Counted from the first letter of the stretch, positions 51,277 to 60,776 are shown. The stretch: 64,000 nt of DNA from an uncultured Chitinophagaceae bacterium (GCA_937862815.1 CALMED010000012.1:1-64000), one strand, 5' to 3'. Made by a program: numbers and translations. The notes: generated by a model from the sequence alone, not told the origin.

Positions 51277-54200
51277 TTAGAATGTTACGTTTACGCCGGC
51301 TGTAAATGTGCGCATGAGCGGATAAAATTCCGCATTGGCATTGTTGATTTCCGGATCAAATCCGCGCCAGGCGGGTGTGAGGGTGAGCAGGTTCTGTCCG
51401 CTCACAAATACCCGCAGATTAGCAATCTTCAGCTTCTTTAAAGCATCCTGAGGTAACGAATAACCCAGGTTGATGTTTTTGATGCGGAAGAAAGCAGCAC
51501 TGCGGATCCACCAGTCGCTCAGCAGGTAGTTGTTTCCTCCAAAGCCGGAAGGCAGCAGGCGGGGGAAAGTAGCATTCTGATTGTCGGGTCTCCAATGGTC
51601 TTTATGCTGTTCCAGCAGCGAAGCGGCAAAATCATTGCTGGCAAAGGGTATGGCACCGGTACCGCTCAGGAAGTTGTTGCGCATACCTACACCCTGTCCA
51701 AAAATGTTCAGATCAAAATTGCCGTATCCGATGTTCAGGTTCACGCTGTATTCATAACGGGGAAAGGCATTGCCCAGGAAGGTACGGTCAAATGCATCCA
51801 CAATACCATCGGGTTTGCCATCCGGACCACTGATATCGGCATACTTCATATCACCCGGCTTTGCTCCCTGTGCAGGATTGGGATTCCATACCTGGCCAAA
51901 TTGAACCGGTGAATTCTTTACGTCGTTGGAGTCGCGGAAAAAGCCCAGTGCCTGGTATCCAAAATAGGAGTTAAGTGCCTGCCCGGCTGTTGTGCGGATA
52001 CCATCCCCAATAAAGGGCAGTCCATCTACAAGACCGGTAACCTTGTTCTTCACATCCGATACCATTACCGTAGCATCCACCCGCCACTTTTTGAAGCTTT
52101 GCTTGTAGTTCATGGTCAACTCCCAGCCCCTGTTTTCCATGGTACCGGCGTTAACAAACGGATTGGCCAGCCCACCGGCAGATTGCGGAAGCGTACGTTG
52201 CAGGATCATGTCCTTCAGCGAACGGACAAAGTAATCGGCCGTTACGGTGAAATACTTCAGGAAGCTTACATCCAATCCCACATTCCATTGCTGCGAGCGC
52301 TCCCACTGTAATTCCGGGTTGGGGAACTGCAAGAGGGCTACACCGAAAGTAGTTTGATTATTGAAATACGCATTGGTCCCGTTCAGCGGATTGTTGTAGA
52401 GCGAGTTCTGGTAAAAGGCGTCAAACACATAGTTGTTGGAACCGATGTTCTGGTTGCCATTTACACCCAGGGAAGCCCGGAGTTTACCAAAGCTGATTAC
52501 ATCGGTAAGGTTACCAAAGAACTTTTCGCGGGAGAAAACCCAACCGGCCGATGCCGAACCAAAGGTACCCCACTGCTTATCGATCGCCTGCGAAAAACGG
52601 CTTGATGCATCACGGCGTCCGTTTAATTCCAACAAATACCGGTCATCATACCCATAATTAACACGGCCAAAGAAACCTGCCAGTGCCAATTCGCTTACAC
52701 CGGCATTATTGGTTTGTGCACCGGTTCCTACATTCAGGAAAGGCTGGTTGGGGTTGGTAAAGCCTAAACGGGTAGCACCAAAGAAGTAGTTGCGGTAGTA
52801 TTCACTCTGGCCACCCGCCATCACCTTTATGCTGTGCACCTCCTTGATGCGGGTGCTGTATGCAGCCTGTCCCAGCCAGGTACGGTACAAATCATCCCTC
52901 CAGCTTTCGGTTAACTGAGTCGTGCCGGGCCATTGACCAATAAGGTCATAGCCCCGTGTAACCAGATTCGGTTGATAAATATCCACGTTCCGGATAAAAG
53001 ACTTGCTGTAAGGATTGCGGGTTTCACGACCCCAGTATCCTTCAATTTCCAGGCCCTTTACCGGATGAAAGTTAAATCCAAAGCGCGTTAACAGGTTGTT
53101 GCCTTCTGTTTCAGAGGTACCTGCACTTTCCGCCATTGCAATGGGGTTGCGGTTGTTACTCTGTGCGGCCGTACCGTACATTCCGGGTCCATACTTGCCG
53201 CCGCCGATGGCCGGCAAGCCAATCGCCTGGCGGATGATGAATTCGGCGGATCCTGTGGAAGGTGTTACGGTGAAATTATTGGTATAAGCAAGGTTACCGG
53301 TGAGCGTTAGTTTATCGCTCACTTTGAACTCCGGATTGATCCGCAGGTCGTAACGCTTGAAATTTGTATTCTGTGTGAGGCCGCGTTGGTCAAAAAATGT
53401 AAAGGATGTGAACATATTAAGCCGTTCCCCCCCGCTTGTCATCTGCACATTGTGGTTGTGCATAAGACCGCTGTTGGTGAGTACTTCCCTGAGCCAGTCG
53501 GTATCAATGATTTCAAGATTATCGGCAGGCGTTGTACGATACCGGTCAATTAATGCCTGCGGGAATACCGATGCAGCCGGATTACCGGTCCGGTTTTGCT
53601 CGGCTACATTGCTCAGCACCATGTGATCAATGGCACTAACCCGCTGCGGAATGGAGGTAAAATCCTGCTTGGTAACAAAGTTGTTATAACTCAGCTGCAA
53701 GCCTTTTTTCTGTGCCCGCTTCGTTTTAACAATAATCACACCGGCAGACGCACGGTTACCATAGATGGCCGTGGATGCAGCATCTTTCAGCACGGTTACA
53801 CTTTCAATGGCGTTGGGATCAATCTGGTTTAATGCATCCAGACCGGTGCCGGTAGGAAGCTGCAGTCCATCAATAATCACCAGCGGAGTACTGTTACCGA
53901 GAATGGAACTCTCACCCCGGATACGGATACCGGCACCATCGGCACCGGGACGTCCGGACTGTTGCTGTACCGTTACACCGGGAGCGAGGCCCTGCAGCAC
54001 CTGGCTGGTACTGGAAACCTGCCGCTTGGTAAGTGCAGCGTTGTTGAGTTGAACCAACGAACCGGTAAGGTTGGTACGGCGCTGGGTACCATAACCCACC
54101 ACCACTACTTCACCCAGGTCGCCTGCGGTGGTTTGCAGCACCACATCTATGGCAGAACCCGTCACGGTCACTTCTTTCCGCTCGAATCCGATCCCGGAGA

Positions 54201-54420
54201 ACACCAACACATCTCCGTTCTTCGCTTCAAGAGCAAAGTTCCCATTGGAAAGAGTAATCGTCCCTTTGTTGGTACCTTTTACGGTAACCGATACTCCTTC
54301 CGCAGCATTTCCGGTGCCGGCACTGGTAACCCGTCCGGTTACCCGTACCTGCTGTGCCCAGAGAACGCTGGCAGAAAGAAGCGTCATCAGCAGCAAGAGC
54401 ATTCGCTTTTTCATAATCAT
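51277..54420 (-). CDS. SusC/RagA family TonB-linked outer-membrane transporter
   Basis: A 1047-residue TonB-dependent importer for oligosaccharides. Signal peptide (to about residue 23, ending WAQ), CarboxypepD_reg-like domain (about 25-105), the SusC-specific GEVVVVGYGTQRRTNLTGS segment as TonB-box region, plug with VTVLKDAASTAIYGNRASAG, then a 22-strand barrel ending in VNVTF. Length is typical. Lies between the FAD oxidoreductase (30 bp upstream) and susD. Together with SusD it defines this region as a polysaccharide utilisation locus. Confidence 0.96.
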   Translation of the reverse strand: MIMKKRMLLLLMTLLSASVLWAQQVRVTGRVTSAGTGNAAEGVSVTVKGTNKGTITLSNGNFALEAKNGDVLVFSGIGFERKEVTVTGSAIDVVLQTTAGDLGEVVVVGYGTQRRTNLTGSLVQLNNAALTKRQVSSTSQVLQGLAPGVTVQQQSGRPGADGAGIRIRGESSILGNSTPLVIIDGLQLPTGTGLDALNQIDPNAIESVTVLKDAASTAIYGNRASAGVIIVKTKRAQKKGLQLSYNNFVTKQDFTSIPQRVSAIDHMVLSNVAEQNRTGNPAASVFPQALIDRYRTTPADNLEIIDTDWLREVLTNSGLMHNHNVQMTSGGERLNMFTSFTFFDQRGLTQNTNFKRYDLRINPEFKVSDKLTLTGNLAYTNNFTVTPSTGSAEFIIRQAIGLPAIGGGKYGPGMYGTAAQSNNRNPIAMAESAGTSETEGNNLLTRFGFNFHPVKGLEIEGYWGRETRNPYSKSFIRNVDIYQPNLVTRGYDLIGQWPGTTQLTESWRDDLYRTWLGQAAYSTRIKEVHSIKVMAGGQSEYYRNYFFGATRLGFTNPNQPFLNVGTGAQTNNAGVSELALAGFFGRVNYGYDDRYLLELNGRRDASSRFSQAIDKQWGTFGSASAGWVFSREKFFGNLTDVISFGKLRASLGVNGNQNIGSNNYVFDAFYQNSLYNNPLNGTNAYFNNQTTFGVALLQFPNPELQWERSQQWNVGLDVSFLKYFTVTADYFVRSLKDMILQRTLPQSAGGLANPFVNAGTMENRGWELTMNYKQSFKKWRVDATVMVSDVKNKVTGLVDGLPFIGDGIRTTAGQALNSYFGYQALGFFRDSNDVKNSPVQFGQVWNPNPAQGAKPGDMKYADISGPDGKPDGIVDAFDRTFLGNAFPRYEYSVNLNIGYGNFDLNIFGQGVGMRNNFLSGTGAIPFASNDFAASLLEQHKDHWRPDNQNATFPRLLPSGFGGNNYLLSDWWIRSAAFFRIKNINLGYSLPQDALKKLKIANLRVFVSGQNLLTLTPAWRGFDPEINNANAEFYPLMRTFTAGVNVTF

Positions 54421-54450
54421 AGTTTTGAGTTTAGAGTATACTGGTTTTTG

Positions 54451-56343
54451 TTAGAGCAATTCGCCTTTATGGTTGACCCCGCGTGATGCAAAAGGGTCTA
54501 CAGTTTTATCGAGTAATACCGCCAACTCGGCTCTTGTTATGGGCCGTGTTGTCATGAAATTGGTGCAACCCCATGCCGCCCACGAATCAGCAACCGCCTG
54601 TAACAATGCCTCCCTGTTGGCGAATATTGCCTGGCTGCTTTTGCCCTGTGCTGCCGCCAATGCCCACACGGCCTCCACGGCGTCAGCAATCGTTAAAGAT
54701 CCTTTAATCGGAAATTTTATTTCAGCATAAGGGGCCATGTGCTTTACAAAATCGGCTGCCTGTACCGTTGAGTCGGGCACAAACCAGGTGCGGTTGGCCC
54801 AGAGATAAGGTTCGCCCCTGCCCCTTAAAATGCCGGTGGCGCCTATTTTTTGAATCGATAAAAAATGCGGGTGTTGTGGTTTTACATCGTAATACGGCAT
54901 GATATAGGCACCGGCTTTAAGTAAAGCATCTTGTACCATACGAACAGGCACTTCAGCAGCCGGTTTCTTTTCCTTAACCGCCAACGCCGCAAGTGTACCG
55001 GCTGCCTGGCCGGTAAGGAGCACACAGGGTTGTAAGCGTGTGGTACCGTTTACTACGTTGCTTACACTTGTGCTTTTTTCGGCAATTATGATGCCGGTGA
55101 AATCTTTGGGGATTAAGGTACCCAGGGGCATATTAAAGCTGGGTACGGGAAAGAAATTCAGGTGCTGTGGCGCCTTTGGATTTTCGCGGTGGTGGTGGTC
55201 AATAGGATAGTCGCCTACAGCAATACCGGTACGGTAAAGTGCTTCCGGAGCAGTAAAAGGCGTGGCAATATGCTGCACTTTAAAACGCACCAGTCCATGT
55301 ACCCGCCGCGATTCGCGGTGGTAAGGGATCAGCGGCAACCGGTCGTTTGAAGGAAATTCATCATCGGCCAAAGCCAGGCGCTTAAAGCCAAACTGCGTTT
55401 GCAGAAAATAGAGAAACCGAAGGGTTTTGGCTTTGGCTTCGGCAATCGCCTGTTGCCGCTGTTCCTGGTTCATCGGAATCATGTTGATGTAGATATCATT
55501 GCCCTTGCCCGGCCAGTTGATCATGTATTTGCCGTTGGGCAACTTGCCATAGTCGAGCATTTTACGGGCGTCCACATTCGAAGTGAGCTTAGAAGGCTCG
55601 CTGCAAAACTCATTGCAGCAGCCATCAAATTCCATGGGATCATAGTTGGCGGGCTTTACGATAGTACAGTCGGCCTGCGGGCCATAATCTTTAAGAATGG
55701 CCGCATAGGTCATATCCTGAATAATATCATTGGTCTCGGGCACATTCACATCTTCGCCGGTAACACTACTGGCTTCCATGCCCATGTCGTACGGCACACC
55801 TGCACTGGCCAGTACATCGCCCAGCTCGGTAGCATCAATTACCTGTTTGGCTTTTATGATAACGGTAGCGCCCGTAGCTTCGTTCGTAAATACAGCTCCG
55901 GTAACCTGTTGGTTATTGACCAATGTTTTTTCAAAGCGGTGCCGGTACAATACCTTCAGGTTGGGCAGAGCTGCCACCATTTGTTTTACAATGCTATCGC
56001 CCACCCTCGGTTCAAATAAGGTATTACTCACCCAACCCGTGGCTACTTTTTGCGGACCGCCGTAAACTTTATAGAGCTTTTCCCGAAACTCACCAAACAG
56101 GCCCGAGGGCATATTGTGATTGCCATCAAAGGCAGCAACGCCCGCTGCCGAAAACATTCCTCCCAGCCAAACGGTCGGTTCGGCAATAATGGTAGCTACA
56201 CCCATGCGGGCCGCCTGGATTCCTGCAGCCGAACCGCCGGTACCCCCGCCTATAACCAGCACATCGGTTTCGTGCAGCTCTTTGCCGGCGCTGCAACCCA
56301 GCAGCAGCGTTAAAAAAATAACGGTATAGTAGTTACGTAGCAT
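54451..56343 (-). CDS. FAD-dependent oxidoreductase, lipoprotein
   Basis: A 630-residue lipoprotein (LLLGCSAG, Cys17) with the FAD-binding DVLVIGGGTGGSAAGIQAARMG directly after a short linker, then VIDATELGDVLASAGVPYD, LGTLIPKDFTGIIIAEKSTSVS and QPCVLLTGQAAGTLAALAV, all typical of the FAD_oxidored family found in many Bacteroidota glycan loci. The last ~120 residues look like a separate helical domain. The substrate is unknown; a sugar or inositol oxidation is plausible. 6 bp after the epimerase and 30 bp before susC. Confidence 0.85.
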   Translation of the reverse strand: MLRNYYTVIFLTLLLGCSAGKELHETDVLVIGGGTGGSAAGIQAARMGVATIIAEPTVWLGGMFSAAGVAAFDGNHNMPSGLFGEFREKLYKVYGGPQKVATGWVSNTLFEPRVGDSIVKQMVAALPNLKVLYRHRFEKTLVNNQQVTGAVFTNEATGATVIIKAKQVIDATELGDVLASAGVPYDMGMEASSVTGEDVNVPETNDIIQDMTYAAILKDYGPQADCTIVKPANYDPMEFDGCCNEFCSEPSKLTSNVDARKMLDYGKLPNGKYMINWPGKGNDIYINMIPMNQEQRQQAIAEAKAKTLRFLYFLQTQFGFKRLALADDEFPSNDRLPLIPYHRESRRVHGLVRFKVQHIATPFTAPEALYRTGIAVGDYPIDHHHRENPKAPQHLNFFPVPSFNMPLGTLIPKDFTGIIIAEKSTSVSNVVNGTTRLQPCVLLTGQAAGTLAALAVKEKKPAAEVPVRMVQDALLKAGAYIMPYYDVKPQHPHFLSIQKIGATGILRGRGEPYLWANRTWFVPDSTVQAADFVKHMAPYAEIKFPIKGSLTIADAVEAVWALAAAQGKSSQAIFANREALLQAVADSWAAWGCTNFMTTRPITRAELAVLLDKTVDPFASRGVNHKGELL

Positions 56344-56349
56344 TATGAT

Positions 56350-57561
56350 TTAATCATTCAATGAAGCAGTGGTTTTCCAAACCTGGTACAAGGCACGGGG
56401 TATATGAAAGCAGCCCTTCCATTTGCCGCCCTTCAGGGGCAGCAGCACTTCGCCGCGCCGGTTGAGGTAGCCAAACCACTCGCCATGTTCCGGATCACGA
56501 AAATGCTCCCACGTGTAATTGTGAACTTTTTCAAACCATGCGGCACAGCGCTCATCGCCGGTTAAGGCGTAACCCTTGGCCAGGGCTACCAATGCCTCTA
56601 CATGTACCCACCAGAGTTTCTGGTCCCATTCCAGTTGCTGGGTGGGATGGCCCTGGATGTCGAGAAAATAAAAAATGCCATCGTGTACCGGATCCCAGCC
56701 ATACTCCACTGTATGTAACAGGATGTCGGTTGCCTTCCGGATCAGGGCCGGATCCTTCATGCGTACGCCCAGGTCCATGATAAACCACATGGATTCAATG
56801 GCATGGCCGGGGTTAAGCAGGCGACCATCGAAGCAATCACTGAAGCTGCCATTGGGGTTCACGTTTTCTAAAATGAGCCCGGAGTCTGGCTGGTAAAAGA
56901 CCTCCATCACTTCATGCACCACTTCGGGGATCAGCCGGTTTACCTCGGCGCTGCCAATTACAGGCTCCAGTTCCAGTGCGAGGTTGCAAAGGATCATGGG
57001 CAGACTGAAATTCTTGAGCGGACGGGTGCCGGGCACTGCTTTGTTGTACCCCCCCTTCCAGTTATGACGCCGGCGAAGTATATTATGGTAGGTATCGATG
57101 GCTATATCCTTCCAGACGTCGGAGGGCTGTACCCGGTCGAGTGCCGCAAAGGCCATGGTGGCGAAGCAGTCGCTGAAAATATTATACGGTTGTATTAAAG
57201 GACGGCCATCAGCCGTAAGGGAGAAGTACCAGTTTCCTTCTGCATCCCGCCCATGCTGCTGCATAAATCGGGCGCCGTGCAGGGCCATGTCCAGCCACTC
57301 GGGCCGCGCTTCCACCTGGTGATACATATAACTGAAGCACCAAACCTGGCGCCCCTGGAGCCACATGAATTTATCGGTATCGTACACATTACCGGTGCGG
57401 TCGAGACAGGTAAAGAAGCCGCCATTCACTTCATCCCGGCTTTTGCTCAGCCAGAAAGGCAGTATATTTTGCAGCAACTCATCACGATACCTGCCGCCAA
57501 AAGCAGCGAGCAGGTTTGGGGTGGCAGCAGTCGTTTGATCGTTGATGGAAGGAACTCCCAT
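56350..57561 (-). CDS. AGE-family N-acylglucosamine 2-epimerase
   Basis: A 403-residue cytoplasmic alpha6/alpha6-barrel epimerase. Conserved blocks include WLQGRQVWCFSYMYH, NIFSDCFATMAFAA, LLNPGHAIESMWFIMD, KLWWVHVEALVALAKGY and KGCFHIPRALYQ, which contain the two histidines used as acid/base. In this locus it most likely interconverts GlcNAc and ManNAc, but family members also act on mannose or cellobiose, so specificity is open. First gene of the reverse operon that includes susCD, divergent from the ROK regulator. Confidence 0.88.
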   Translation of the reverse strand: MGVPSINDQTTAATPNLLAAFGGRYRDELLQNILPFWLSKSRDEVNGGFFTCLDRTGNVYDTDKFMWLQGRQVWCFSYMYHQVEARPEWLDMALHGARFMQQHGRDAEGNWYFSLTADGRPLIQPYNIFSDCFATMAFAALDRVQPSDVWKDIAIDTYHNILRRRHNWKGGYNKAVPGTRPLKNFSLPMILCNLALELEPVIGSAEVNRLIPEVVHEVMEVFYQPDSGLILENVNPNGSFSDCFDGRLLNPGHAIESMWFIMDLGVRMKDPALIRKATDILLHTVEYGWDPVHDGIFYFLDIQGHPTQQLEWDQKLWWVHVEALVALAKGYALTGDERCAAWFEKVHNYTWEHFRDPEHGEWFGYLNRRGEVLLPLKGGKWKGCFHIPRALYQVWKTTASLND

Positions 57562-57570
57562 ACAAAATTT

Positions 57571-57600
57571 AATTAATAAGGGCCTAAAGTTATTTTAATT
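57571..57600. promoter_or_regulatory. Weak AT-rich inverted repeat over the AGE-susCD operon promoter
   Basis: On the reverse strand TAACTTTA (57592-57585) is a one-mismatch -7 box, 24 nt before the ATG at 57561. It lies inside an imperfect repeat whose arms, TTAATAAG and TTATTTTAA, recall the stronger operator at 33359-33387. The remaining 148-bp divergent spacer is AT-rich. Confidence 0.35.
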
Positions 57601-57697
57601 TATTTTAAACTACCAAATTCTTTTTAAATTTTTTTATTTATAACAGACATATCTGCTCCTTTCGTTAATTAGTACCGCAAAAAAGCGACTGTATTAA

Positions 57698-57705
57698 TAC
57701 CTTTA
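57698..57705 (+). promoter_or_regulatory. -7 box of the ROK regulator
   Basis: TACCTTTA, one mismatch from TAnnTTTG, ends 4 nt before the ATG at 57710, predicting a leaderless transcript. Confidence 0.4.
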
Positions 57706-57709
57706 TAAC

Positions 57710-58942
57710 ATGAGCACGACCCATAGTTTAATGGAGGTTTTTTCCGATGAGACCGTAAGCGGCGGTGTGGCTTATAAGAATAAAACGCTCAAAAAGGAAA
57801 TTATCAATCAACTGGACCGTTCCGGCGACCAGACCATTGCCGACCTGTCGAGGGAGTTGAATATCAGTACGCCCAAGATCACCAGCCTGGTGAACGAACT
57901 GATCCAGGACGGCCTGCTGCAGGACCTAGGTAAGATGGATTCAACGGGTGGTCGCCGGGCCAGCATCTACGGATTGGGGAGCGACGCCTGCTTTTTTGTG
58001 GGCGTAGATGTTAAACGGTATTATATCAATATTGGCTTGCTGGATTTTAAGAAGCACCTGGTGACCATCCGGGAAAAGGTTCCCTACCCGCTGGAAAACA
58101 CCCAGCAGTCGCTCACGGCCCTTATCAAGAGTATCCGGAAATTCATCCACGAATCCGGGGTGGCCTATGAGAAGGTTCTTGGTATCGGCATTAACCTGTC
58201 GGGGCGGGTCAACAACATCTCCGGATACAGCTACAGCTATTTTCACTTCCAGGAAGAACCGCTGGCCCAGATCATTCAGCAGGAGTTGGGAATCAAAACA
58301 TTTCTCGAAAACGACTCCAACGCCATGGCCTTCGGAGAACTGCATTACGGGGTGGTGACAACGGAACGGAACATTCTCTTTATCAACCTCGACTACGGAA
58401 CCGGCTGCGGCATCATTATCAACCGCGAACTTTATTATGGGAAAAGCGGCTTTAGTGGCGAATTCGGTCATATCCCTTTCTACAACAATGAAATCATCTG
58501 CGGCTGCGGGAAGAAAGGTTGCCTTGAAACCGAAGTTTCCGGGCAGGCCTTGTTGCGGCAGGTGCGGGAGCGGATCGCAGCAGGATCCAGCTCCAAGCTG
58601 TTGCAAAAGGGAAAAAAAACAGAGGACCTGAAACTGGAAGACCTGATCGGGGCAGCCCTTTCTGAAGATGTACTGATGATCGAATTATTGGCTGAGATGG
58701 GCGAAAAACTGGGTAAGGCTCTGGCGGTATTGATCAACCTTTTTAACCCCGAACTGGTAATCCTGGGTGGCACCCTTTCCGAAACGGGCGATTACCTGCG
58801 ACTGCCCACCCGCAGTGCGCTCAACAAATACTCGCTGAGCCTTGTAAACAGCGACACCCAGGTAAAACTTTCCAGGTTGGGCGAAAAAGCCGGGGTGCTG
58901 GGCGGCTGCCTGATTGCCCGGAGCAAGGTTTTATCACTCTGA
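57710..58942 (+). CDS. ROK-family transcriptional regulator (NagC/XylR type)
   Basis: A 410-residue protein with an N-terminal winged helix-turn-helix (about 27-85: TIADLSRELNISTPKITSLV, then GGRRAS) and a C-terminal ROK domain. The usual ATP motif DxGGTK is replaced by VDVKRYYIN (about 99-107), as in repressors. The sugar-side residues are kept: ENDSNA with Asp202, and the zinc motif CGCGKKGCLE (Cys264, Cys266, Cys271). It therefore likely senses a sugar or sugar phosphate and controls the neighbouring operons. It lies at the right end of the locus, divergent from the AGE-susCD operon. Confidence 0.9.
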   Translation: MSTTHSLMEVFSDETVSGGVAYKNKTLKKEIINQLDRSGDQTIADLSRELNISTPKITSLVNELIQDGLLQDLGKMDSTGGRRASIYGLGSDACFFVGVDVKRYYINIGLLDFKKHLVTIREKVPYPLENTQQSLTALIKSIRKFIHESGVAYEKVLGIGINLSGRVNNISGYSYSYFHFQEEPLAQIIQQELGIKTFLENDSNAMAFGELHYGVVTTERNILFINLDYGTGCGIIINRELYYGKSGFSGEFGHIPFYNNEIICGCGKKGCLETEVSGQALLRQVRERIAAGSSSKLLQKGKKTEDLKLEDLIGAALSEDVLMIELLAEMGEKLGKALAVLINLFNPELVILGGTLSETGDYLRLPTRSALNKYSLSLVNSDTQVKLSRLGEKAGVLGGCLIARSKVLSL

Positions 58943-58994
58943 GCCGTTGCATGATTTTTTCCTCCAACCTGTTCCTGAAATCGGCTAAAGCTCC

Positions 58995-59002
58995 TATCTT
59001 TG
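58995..59002 (+). promoter_or_regulatory. -7 box upstream of tRNA-Met
   Basis: TATCTTTG matches the consensus exactly and lies 56 nt before the tRNA 5' end, allowing a short precursor leader. Confidence 0.5.
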
Positions 59003-59058
59003 CCGCCCTATAAAGTCACCCTTGTGACTCCTGGAGACATGGAAATTTTAATGTTCCT

Positions 59059-59132
59059 GGCGAGGTAGCTCAGATGGTTAGAGCGCAGGATTCATAACCC
59101 TGAGGTCACGGGTTCAACTCCCGTCCTCGCTA
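59059..59132 (+). tRNA. tRNA-Met (CAT), elongator
   Basis: A 74-nt cloverleaf: acceptor GGCGAGG pairing with CCTCGCT (one G-T), D-arm AGCTCAGATGGTTAGAGC, anticodon loop TTCATAA with anticodon CAT, and T-arm with GGTTCAACTCC. CCA is not encoded. The 5' G-T pair and overall sequence fit the elongator methionine tRNA rather than the initiator. Confidence 0.95.
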
Positions 59133-59133
59133 C

Positions 59134-59158
59134 AAAGCCCCCACCCGGGGGCTTTCTT
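59134..59158 (+). terminator. Terminator after tRNA-Met
   Basis: Perfect 9-bp stem AAAGCCCCC / GGGGGCTTT with an ACCC loop, followed by CTTATTATT. The A-rich 5' arm and T-rich 3' arm suggest it may work in both directions, also ending the reverse-strand exporter operon. Confidence 0.8.
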
Positions 59159-59345
59159 ATTATTCATACACTGCCGTCAACACCATTTAAGCTCCCTGCG
59201 CATGCATTTGAATTGGCATCATCAACTGAAAACAAAAGCTTTGTGTACGGAGTAAGCCAAAAAAATGGAACTTAGTTTCTCTTCCCATTTTACCGTAAAC
59301 GAGTCCACCTAAAAATGAATCATGAAGAAGAAATGAAAAATTTGT

Positions 59346-60776
59346 CTACCTCAACATCCCGCTCGCCCAGTTGAGGCTGGCAAAAGCCTGGTAGTATTTT
59401 GCTTTCAATTCCAACAGTTTCTGCAGGGTTTCCAGCGCTTTGTTTTCACGGGCGTTGAGCAGGAATAATGTGGTTTCACCCAATGTAAACCTGAACTGCT
59501 CCGCTTCAAACAGTTTGACATAGTTACGGTAGGCATCTTCAAAAATGCGGATCTGTTCCTGAAGGTTCAGCACTTCATTGTAGTGATAGCGGACTTTATT
59601 ATCAATGGTCCACTGCATGAATCCCTGCTCCAGTTCGGTTGAGCGGATTTTGATACGGGCGCTGCGGTAGTCGCCAATACCGCTGCGGTTGGGGATGGGA
59701 ACAATCACCTTGAGGCCGTACTTGTAGTTGTTTTCAAACAAATTCAGGTTCACCCCCTTCCAGAGATCATAGCCCTGCTGCAGAAAATTGTATTTCAGAT
59801 CCGCTTTGGGTAACAGGTATTGAAATTTCAGACGTCGCTCCACTTCCTGTATCTGCAGTTTGTAGGACAGCTGTTGCAGCTTGGGGTGGTTCTGATAGGC
59901 AGCAGTCAGCCACTCACTGAGTTCATCCACACGAAGCATCCCCTGGGACTGGGCCGACCAGGCAGTGTCGGGTATAACCAATTCGGACAGATAAACCGGC
60001 TTGTTGTTATCCAGCCACAGAAAAGTGGAAACCTCGAGTGAAGATTTGCGGAATTTCAGCCATGCCTCTTCCCGCTGCTGCTGAAAGCTCTGCAACTGCG
60101 CCAGTGCTTCCGTGGTATCTATGGCAGCCCGGTCACCCTGCTCAAACGAAATTTTTACCAGACCGTAGCGGAAGGTATTAATCCGCACTGTATTCTCCAG
60201 CACCAGGAATACCTGGTAATCACGGGCCCAGTTCCAGTAGCTAAACCAGGCATCCAGCAGCAGGTCGTTGATGAGCTGCAGCCGTTCCCATTCGCTTTGC
60301 GACTGAAACAACTGGGCTTGCCGCAATGCGGCCCGGCGTTTATCCAGAACGAGGTCACGTAACAGCGGAACACTCACCCCGGCATAGCTGTTGCGGTTAC
60401 GGGAGAGCTCCGGGTTGATAAAATCGCCAAAATTGTTCTCCAGGCCGGCATAGGCTTCCACGCCAAACCAGGTGGGCAGCACCAGTTCACTTTGCTGATA
60501 ATTAAAGTAATTCTTACCGTCAAAAGTCTTCTGATCTGTCCGGTACATCAAGACCGGATCAAAAGCGCCGCGGGCCGACAGTAATCCCGCACGTGCCTGG
60601 TCAACCAATAGCTTCCCCTGCTTTGCAACGGGATGGTTTTGACGAACCAGTTGAAAAAATACATCATCTGTCATCACCTGCAGGCTGTCCTGGGCCGTTG
60701 CCGTGGCAATCGCCATCAGCGAAAGCCACCAGGCAGCCGCCCAACGCATGAAACCGTATCTTACTTGTATACTCAT
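59346..60776 (-). CDS. TolC-family outer-membrane efflux protein
   Basis: A 476-residue outer-membrane factor forming the exit duct of a tripartite exporter. A signal peptide (ending ATATAQ at about residue 29) is followed by two similar coiled-coil repeats (about 40-230 and 270-470), with FDPVLMYRTDQKTFDG near the N-terminus and ARENKALETLQKLLELKAKYYQAFASLNWASG as the C-terminal helix. Last gene of the ABC-HlyD-TolC operon, 25 bp downstream of the HlyD gene. Confidence 0.88.
   Translation of the reverse strand: MSIQVRYGFMRWAAAWWLSLMAIATATAQDSLQVMTDDVFFQLVRQNHPVAKQGKLLVDQARAGLLSARGAFDPVLMYRTDQKTFDGKNYFNYQQSELVLPTWFGVEAYAGLENNFGDFINPELSRNRNSYAGVSVPLLRDLVLDKRRAALRQAQLFQSQSEWERLQLINDLLLDAWFSYWNWARDYQVFLVLENTVRINTFRYGLVKISFEQGDRAAIDTTEALAQLQSFQQQREEAWLKFRKSSLEVSTFLWLDNNKPVYLSELVIPDTAWSAQSQGMLRVDELSEWLTAAYQNHPKLQQLSYKLQIQEVERRLKFQYLLPKADLKYNFLQQGYDLWKGVNLNLFENNYKYGLKVIVPIPNRSGIGDYRSARIKIRSTELEQGFMQWTIDNKVRYHYNEVLNLQEQIRIFEDAYRNYVKLFEAEQFRFTLGETTLFLLNARENKALETLQKLLELKAKYYQAFASLNWASGMLR

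Noticed and set aside
57710..58942. ROK protein as a GlcNAc kinase
   Set aside because: It has an N-terminal HTH and lacks the DxGGTK ATP motif, so a regulator is the better call.
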